This document shows, one piece after another, positions 55,952-64,000 of a stretch of DNA of 64,000 nt (position 1 is its first letter; each line of letters opens with the position of its first letter). Made by a program: the position numbers and the translations under genes. The stretch is from Fibrobacter sp. UWB10 (GTDB taxonomy: Bacteria > Fibrobacterota > Fibrobacteria > Fibrobacterales > Fibrobacteraceae). Below the pieces are notes generated by a model, which saw only the letters and a list, made by a program, of their open reading frames with translations, had not been told where the DNA came from and ran no database searches. The stretch covers positions 124,001 through 188,000 of the forward strand of contig NZ_FXUE01000004.1 in assembly GCF_900182935.1 (NCBI RefSeq), read 5' to 3'.

Positions 55952-58918
55952 ATGAAGACGCTGGGCTTAGTGTTTGGTACTTTGGCGTGTGCTGCTGTGT
56001 TTACGGCCGCGGCCGAAAATCCCCTAAAACTGTGGTACAATAGCGATGCGGGTACCTCGTTTACCGATGCTTTGCCCATTGGCAACGGCTACATGGGCGG
56101 CATTGTCTACGGTGGCGTTGCAAAAGACATTATCGGCCTGAACGAAAGTACCGTATGGTCGGGCGGCCCTGGCGACAACAACAAGCAGGGCGCTGCAAGC
56201 CACTTGAAAGATGCCCGCGATGCCATGTTCCGTGGCGACTACCGCACGGCAGAATCCATTGTATCTAATTATATGATTGGTCCGGGCCCGGCAAGTTTCC
56301 AGCCGGTGGGCGATTTGGTGATTACTACGTCGCATTCGGGCGCTACCAATTACCGCCGCGAACTCGACCTGAAAACAGCTATTGCCAAGACCACCTATTC
56401 GGCAGGCGGCGTCAACTACACCCGCGAATATTTTGCAAGCTACCCGGACCACGTGATCGTGGTGCGCCTCACGGCTGACAAGAGCGGCTCGGTGAGCTTT
56501 GGCGCCACCATGACGACTCCGCACCGCAGCAACAGCATGTCCAGCAGCGGCAACACGCTTGTTTACGACGTGACGGTGAATTCCATCAAGTTCCAGAATC
56601 GCCTGAACGTGGTGGCCGACGGCGGTACGGTTTCGGTCGCGAACGGCAAAATCAACGTGCAGGGCGCAAACTCCGCAATGCTCGTGCTCACCACGGCTAC
56701 GAATTTCAAGTCATATAACGATGTCTCGGGCAATCCGGGCGCAATCGCAACCGAGATTATGTCGAAGGTCGCAAAAAAATCTTACGATGACTTGCTTGCC
56801 GCGCACCTCAAGGATTACCAGACGATTTTCAATCGCGTCTCTTTGAACTTGGGCGAACCCGACAAGAGCGCAGGCGACATTACCAGCACTCGCGTCAAGA
56901 ATTTCAATTCCACGAACGACCCCTCGCTTGTTGAATTGCATTACCAATTCGGTCGTTACTTGCTGATTTCGAGCTCGCGCAAGGGTGGCCAGCCGGCTAA
57001 CCTGCAGGGCATTTGGAACAAGGATACAAGCCCGGTTTGGGGCAGTAAGTATACCACCAACATCAACCTCGAAATGAACTACTGGCCGGTCGAAACGGCT
57101 AACCTTGGCGAATGCGTGTGGCCGCTCATCGATAAAATCAAGAGCATGGTGCCGCAGGGCGAAAAGACGGCTAAGGTGCACTGGGGCGTTGACGAAGGCT
57201 GGGTGGAACACCACAATACCGACCTTTGGAACCGTACCGCTCCGATTGATGGCGCTTGGGGCTTGTGGCCTACGGGCGCAGGCTGGCTGAGCACGCACTT
57301 GTGGGAACATTTCTTGTTCAACCCGACTGACAAGGCGTATTTGCAGGATGTCTATTCTACCATGAAGGGGGCGGCGCTCTTCTTTGTGAATAGCCTTATC
57401 GAAGAGCCCGAAACCGGCAACAAGTACTTGGTCACGGCGCCGAGCGATTCTCCGGAAAACGATCACGGTGGTTACAATGTGTGCTTTGGCCCGACCATGG
57501 ATAACCAGATTATTCGCGACGTGCTGAATTACACCATCGAGGCTTCCAAGATTCTGGGCGTCGACGAAGAGGCCCGCGCCAAGATGGAAGCGGTGGTAAA
57601 GCGGCTCCCGCCTACAAAGACGGGTAAGTATGGCCAGATTACGGAATGGCTGCAGGATTGGGATGACCCGAACAACAAGAACCGCCATATTTCGCACTTG
57701 TACGGCCTTTTCCCGAGCGCACAGATTACGCCCGAAGAGACCCCTGACCTGATCAAGGGCGCAGGCGTTACGCTTAAGCAGCGCGGTGACGATGCGACCG
57801 GCTGGTCGCTCGCTTGGAAGATCAATTTCTGGGCGCGCATGCACGACGGCGATCACGCTTACACCATGATTCGCATGCTGCTGACGCCGAACAAGACTTA
57901 TAATAATTTGTTCGATTCCCACCCGCCGTTCCAGATTGATGGTAACTTCGGTGCGGTCTCGGGCGTGAACGAAATGCTCATGCAGAGCCATAACGGCAGA
58001 ATCAACCTGTTGCCGGCACTGCCTTCTCAGTGGAAGGACGGTAGCATCAAGGGTATTCGTGCCCGTGGCGGTTTCGAAATTGATTCTATGGCCTGGAAGG
58101 GCGGCAAGCTCGCCTATGTGGCCATCAAGTCCGATGTGGGCCAGACGCTGAACATTGTGAATGGTTCTAACAAGTTCACCACGACGACGATCCCGGGCAA
58201 GGTTTACGAATTCGACGGCAACCTCAAGCTCACGAATCAGCCGTTCGAACCGGTGGTCATTCCGGGCAAGATTCAGGCCGAAGCTTATGTTGCTATGGAT
58301 GGCGTTCAGATTGAACCCGACGAAGAAGGCGAACCGAATCTCGGCTGGATTAACGATGGCGACTACAGCGAATACTTGGTGAAGGTTCCGGCTGCAGGTG
58401 TTTACAAACTTACCGCCCGCGTGGCCTCTGGCGCCGAAGAAAAGTCGACCATTACGGTGTCCGATTCTACGGGAAAGGCGCTTGCGACGCTTACGGTGGA
58501 CCCCGCAAAGACTGAAGGTTGGAATGACTGGTACGAAACTTCGACCGCGATCGATTTGCCCAAGGGCGAACAGAAACTCAAGTTCACTTATAACGGAAGC
58601 GATACGTACCTGATGAATGTGGACTGGTTCAGTTTCGATAGCGATCCGACGGCGATTCCGACGGCGGTGCGTGTGGCAAGCGCACTCTCGGTTCGCCAAG
58701 TGTCTATGGCCCGCGCCTCGGTGGCCCTGATGGTGAATGCTGATGGCGATTTTGAAGCCCGCCTGTATACGGCGAACGGCAATATGGTGGCTAAACGGCA
58801 GGGTAGCGGGAATTCGCTGGTGGAATTCGGCAAAAATGGCCGCCTGCTGCAAGGGACCTACATTGCGGTTGTCAAGAGCGGCAACCTGCAAAAAACGCTC
58901 AAAATCAAGGCATATTGA
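55952..58918 (+). CDS. GH95 alpha-fucosidase/galactosidase with CBM6/35-like module and tail
   Basis: A 988-aa secreted enzyme; TAGGAG precedes ATG 55952 and the signal peptide is LVFGTLACAAVFTAAA. The GH95 N-terminal sandwich (PIGNGYMGGIVYGGV, LNESTVWSGGPGDNN) leads to the helical barrel at about 285-700: QPANLQGIWNKDTSPVWGSK, TTNINLEMNYWPVETANLGE, and APSDSPENDHGG. A C-terminal sandwich follows. A CBM6/35-like module lies at about 769-897 (IPGKIQAEAYVAMDG, YLMNVDWFSF). The tail is at about 905-988 (ARLYTANGNMVAKR, LLQGTYIAVVKSG). It probably removes alpha-L-fucose or alpha-L-galactose from xyloglucan or xylan side chains. Confidence 0.9.
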   Translation: MKTLGLVFGTLACAAVFTAAAENPLKLWYNSDAGTSFTDALPIGNGYMGGIVYGGVAKDIIGLNESTVWSGGPGDNNKQGAASHLKDARDAMFRGDYRTAESIVSNYMIGPGPASFQPVGDLVITTSHSGATNYRRELDLKTAIAKTTYSAGGVNYTREYFASYPDHVIVVRLTADKSGSVSFGATMTTPHRSNSMSSSGNTLVYDVTVNSIKFQNRLNVVADGGTVSVANGKINVQGANSAMLVLTTATNFKSYNDVSGNPGAIATEIMSKVAKKSYDDLLAAHLKDYQTIFNRVSLNLGEPDKSAGDITSTRVKNFNSTNDPSLVELHYQFGRYLLISSSRKGGQPANLQGIWNKDTSPVWGSKYTTNINLEMNYWPVETANLGECVWPLIDKIKSMVPQGEKTAKVHWGVDEGWVEHHNTDLWNRTAPIDGAWGLWPTGAGWLSTHLWEHFLFNPTDKAYLQDVYSTMKGAALFFVNSLIEEPETGNKYLVTAPSDSPENDHGGYNVCFGPTMDNQIIRDVLNYTIEASKILGVDEEARAKMEAVVKRLPPTKTGKYGQITEWLQDWDDPNNKNRHISHLYGLFPSAQITPEETPDLIKGAGVTLKQRGDDATGWSLAWKINFWARMHDGDHAYTMIRMLLTPNKTYNNLFDSHPPFQIDGNFGAVSGVNEMLMQSHNGRINLLPALPSQWKDGSIKGIRARGGFEIDSMAWKGGKLAYVAIKSDVGQTLNIVNGSNKFTTTTIPGKVYEFDGNLKLTNQPFEPVVIPGKIQAEAYVAMDGVQIEPDEEGEPNLGWINDGDYSEYLVKVPAAGVYKLTARVASGAEEKSTITVSDSTGKALATLTVDPAKTEGWNDWYETSTAIDLPKGEQKLKFTYNGSDTYLMNVDWFSFDSDPTAIPTAVRVASALSVRQVSMARASVALMVNADGDFEARLYTANGNMVAKRQGSGNSLVEFGKNGRLLQGTYIAVVKSGNLQKTLKIKAY

Positions 58919-58980
58919 TAACTTGTCCACGCGAAATGCCCTTTCGCGTGGAATTTTGGCCTTTTTTGGGGCTAATTTTA
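58915..58980 (+). promoter_or_regulatory. Regulon site J and -10-like element of a GH43 gene
   Basis: TTGATAACTTGTCCA (58915-58929, centre 58922) includes the stop codon of the GH95 gene. TAATTTTA begins at 58973, 51 nt from the centre. The start codon is at 59031. Confidence 0.7.
58927..58957 (+). terminator. Rho-independent terminator
   Basis: CCACGCGAAA (58927-58936) and TTTCGCGTGG (58942-58951) form a perfect 10-bp stem, then AATTTT. It starts inside the right arm of regulon site J. Confidence 0.8.
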
Positions 58981-59030
58981 GAGGGGTGAGTAAAGAAAAT
59001 CGCTCCAGTGGGGGCGTAAAGGGATGAATT

Positions 59031-61094
59031 ATGATGTTTGTGAAGAACATTAAGGCGGCTGTCGCCTTGGTTGGTTTCGGGCTTTGCACGCAGGCCATGG
59101 CCGAAAACCCGCTTATCCAGACTTATTATTCTCCGGACCCGGCGCCTGTCGTGTTCGGCGATACGCTTTGCACCTATTCCGGCAACGACGAGGGCGGTAG
59201 CTTTTTTACGATGCACGGCTGGCGCGTATCGTGCACCACGGATATGGTGAACTGGACCGACATGAACACCCTCATTTTGGAAGCGGGTGACTTCAACGGT
59301 TCTGCCAAGAAAAACGGCGACTGGGCATCTCAATGTATTCGCCGCAATGACAAGTACTATTATTACGTGACTGTGGAATCCACCCGCGGCGGCCGCGCCG
59401 TCAACGTGGCCGTGTCTGACAAGAAGGAAGGCCCCTTCAAGGATGCACTGAACGGCAAGCACCTGGCGGGCCCCAACTGGGACTACATCGACCCTACCGT
59501 ATTTATTGACGACGATGGCCAGGCATGGCTTTACTGGGGTAACCCCAAGCTTTATTACTGCCCCCTCAAGGAGAACATGATTGAATGCGCAAGCGACATC
59601 AAGGTCTCCGACATGAGCACCTTTAACGGCAAGTATACCGAAGGCCCGTGGATCCACAAGCGCGGAAAAAAATATTACATGATTTACGCCGCCGGTGGCA
59701 TTCCCGAATCCATTGACTATTCCTGGAGTGATTCCCCGACGGGTCCTTGGACCTACAAGGGCGTCATTATGCCGAAAAGCGAACCGGGTGCCGCGTTCAC
59801 CGTCCACTCCGGCATTGTCGACTTCAAGGGCCGCAGCTTCTTCTTCTATCACAACCAGAAGAACGTGAAGGGTGGCGGCTACAGCCGTTCTACCGCTATC
59901 GAAGAATTCACCTGGAATGCCGACGGTACCATTCCCACGATCCGCGCTACCAACAATGGCGTCGTGAAGCCCATCAAGAACCTTGACCCGTTCGTGCGCG
60001 TGGAAGCCGAAACCAAGTCCTGGGTGGGCGGCATGACAGTCAATACGTCGGGCGGCTACACCATCATCGAACATGTGAAGGCTCAAAACGGTGCGGTTTA
60101 CCTGACCAATATGGGTAACAGCTTCTATACCAAGGTACGCTCTGTTGACATGGGCGACGGTGCCGACCGCATTATCGTTTGCACCAGGGGTAACGGCGGT
60201 AAGCTGGAACTCCATGCCGGCTCCGAAAACGGTGCGCTCCTTGCTACAATGAATATTCCGTCTAGTTCTGCCTGGCAAGAAAATTCGTTCGACTTGACTG
60301 ATGCCGCAGGCGTCGATGACTTGTTCTTCGTGGTAAAGCAGGGCGGGTTCGATTTTGACTACTGGTACATGGAAAGCGAAAAGACCGCTGTGCCGCAGAC
60401 TCCTTACAAGGAAGTGGCTGCAAAGATTCCGGGCAAGATCGAAGCCGAAAATTACGACGTGGGCGGCCACAATAAGGCCTTCTACGACAACGACCGCGAA
60501 AACCAGGGCAAGGCCTACCGCGAAGACGAAGTCGACGTCGTAGACATTAGCGATTCCAAGTGTGGCGACGCCGCATGCTCGGGCTATGCTATCGGTTACA
60601 CGAACGATGGCGAATGGGTGGAATATACCATCAATGTCACGGCGGATGCCAAGTACGACATTACGGCGAATGTGGCGACCGCCTTCGAAACTTCTGCAAT
60701 GCAGCTGTTCATTGACGACAAGGAAATCACGGAATCGGTTGTTGCCCCGAAGGTCGACAGCGTATGGACTACGTACAAGGTGATAGACGTGGGTTCCGTG
60801 GATCTCAAGAAGGGCGAACATGTGCTCAAGCTCTTGATTACCGGCGGTTATTTGAATGTCGACTGGATTCAGTTCACTGATCCGAATGCAACGACGATTG
60901 CCCGCGAAGTGCGCTTGGCTCCTCAGGCCAATGTTTCGTACAATGTGTTTGGGGCAACGGGTAAGTTCCTTGGCCGCGTCGATAACGTGGGTGCCAACCT
61001 TACTCAAACCCTTAAGAATGCTGGCTTCGCAAACGGTGTGTACATTATGCGTGCCGTGGGCCTGAACAAGACCCTCCGCGTACAAGTCCGTTAG
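59031..61094 (+). CDS. GH43 enzyme with two CBM6-like modules and a C-terminal tail
   Basis: A 687-aa secreted enzyme with AAAGGG upstream of ATG 59031 (ATG 59034 also possible). The signal peptide ends QAMA. GH43 acids are in YYSPDPAPVVF, YIDPTVFIDDDG and KYTEGPWIHK. A CBM6-like module lies at about 320-452 (FVRVEAETKSWVGG), a second at about 466-618 (IPGKIEAENYDVGG, GEWVEYTINV, YLNVDWIQF). The tail (624-687) has YNVFGATGKFLGRV and NGVYIMRAVG. It differs from the tandem GH43 pair at 2154-6737 in its propeller (DTLCTYSGNDEGGSFF), so probably a different subfamily; xylosidase or arabinosidase activity is expected. Confidence 0.9.
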   Translation: MMFVKNIKAAVALVGFGLCTQAMAENPLIQTYYSPDPAPVVFGDTLCTYSGNDEGGSFFTMHGWRVSCTTDMVNWTDMNTLILEAGDFNGSAKKNGDWASQCIRRNDKYYYYVTVESTRGGRAVNVAVSDKKEGPFKDALNGKHLAGPNWDYIDPTVFIDDDGQAWLYWGNPKLYYCPLKENMIECASDIKVSDMSTFNGKYTEGPWIHKRGKKYYMIYAAGGIPESIDYSWSDSPTGPWTYKGVIMPKSEPGAAFTVHSGIVDFKGRSFFFYHNQKNVKGGGYSRSTAIEEFTWNADGTIPTIRATNNGVVKPIKNLDPFVRVEAETKSWVGGMTVNTSGGYTIIEHVKAQNGAVYLTNMGNSFYTKVRSVDMGDGADRIIVCTRGNGGKLELHAGSENGALLATMNIPSSSAWQENSFDLTDAAGVDDLFFVVKQGGFDFDYWYMESEKTAVPQTPYKEVAAKIPGKIEAENYDVGGHNKAFYDNDRENQGKAYREDEVDVVDISDSKCGDAACSGYAIGYTNDGEWVEYTINVTADAKYDITANVATAFETSAMQLFIDDKEITESVVAPKVDSVWTTYKVIDVGSVDLKKGEHVLKLLITGGYLNVDWIQFTDPNATTIAREVRLAPQANVSYNVFGATGKFLGRVDNVGANLTQTLKNAGFANGVYIMRAVGLNKTLRVQVR

Positions 61095-61099
61095 CCCCT

Positions 61100-64000
<2,901 letters not shown>

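Overview
This window looks like a chromosomal piece of a fibre-degrading Fibrobacter (F. succinogenes-like). That is an inference, based on a TIGR02147-type regulator paired with a lipoprotein, a fibro-slime protein, many secreted hemicellulases that share one CBM6 module, and type IX-secretion-like C-terminal tails. The first gene and the last gene (a GH2 beta-galactosidase) are cut by the window edges. No rRNA, tRNA or CRISPR array was seen.

Layout. (1) 1-2030: TIGR02147-type regulator fragment and a lipoprotein, overlapping by 4 nt. (2) 2154-29830: a same-strand hemicellulose locus: two tandem GH43-CBM6-CBM6 enzymes, a GH30 xylanase, two tandem CE6 acetyl xylan esterases followed by a 27-codon membrane peptide, a GH43 beta-xylosidase-type enzyme, a CE1-type esterase, GH27, GH127, a 1196-aa fibro-slime protein, GH5 and a GH141-like beta-helix enzyme. 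(3) 29935-36117: a lipoprotein, a glutathione peroxidase/OhrR-type MarR pair with a candidate operator, and two tandem secreted beta-solenoid paralogues whose upstream regions carry collapsed copies of the marR gene. (4) About 36.2-55.8 kb: an accessory, defence-rich island, AT-rich in much of it. It holds a DUF4143 ATPase and a DUF1016 nuclease, two tiny genes, a three-gene operon of unknown function, a serine recombinase that overlaps a NUDIX gene, a PLD-DEAD-DUF3427 helicase, a GNAT/62-aa pair, a LlaJI-like restriction-modification system (Dcm, McrB-like, LlaJI-like), a TM2 protein, a truncated ORF6N gene and a toxin-antitoxin pair. (5) 55952-64000: the hemicellulose locus resumes with GH95, GH43-CBM6 and GH2.

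How the genes work together. The enzymes cover the xylan backbone (GH30, GH43, perhaps GH5), acetyl and possibly feruloyl esters (CE6, CE1) and the side-chain sugars arabinose, galactose and fucose (GH43, GH127, GH27, GH2, GH95, possibly GH141). Most carry a signal peptide, a CBM6 and a C-terminal tail, which fits a set displayed at the cell surface.

The strongest new signal is regulatory. Eleven of the hemicellulase genes have a 15-bp palindrome (TTGAY-N5-RTCAA) whose centre lies 51 nt (50 nt once) upstream of a TAWTTTTW element, while the distance from that element to the start codon varies from 30 to 59 nt. A twelfth, degenerate site lies at the same spacing before GH127. This looks like one regulon with an activator-type promoter, and it recurs on both sides of the defence island.
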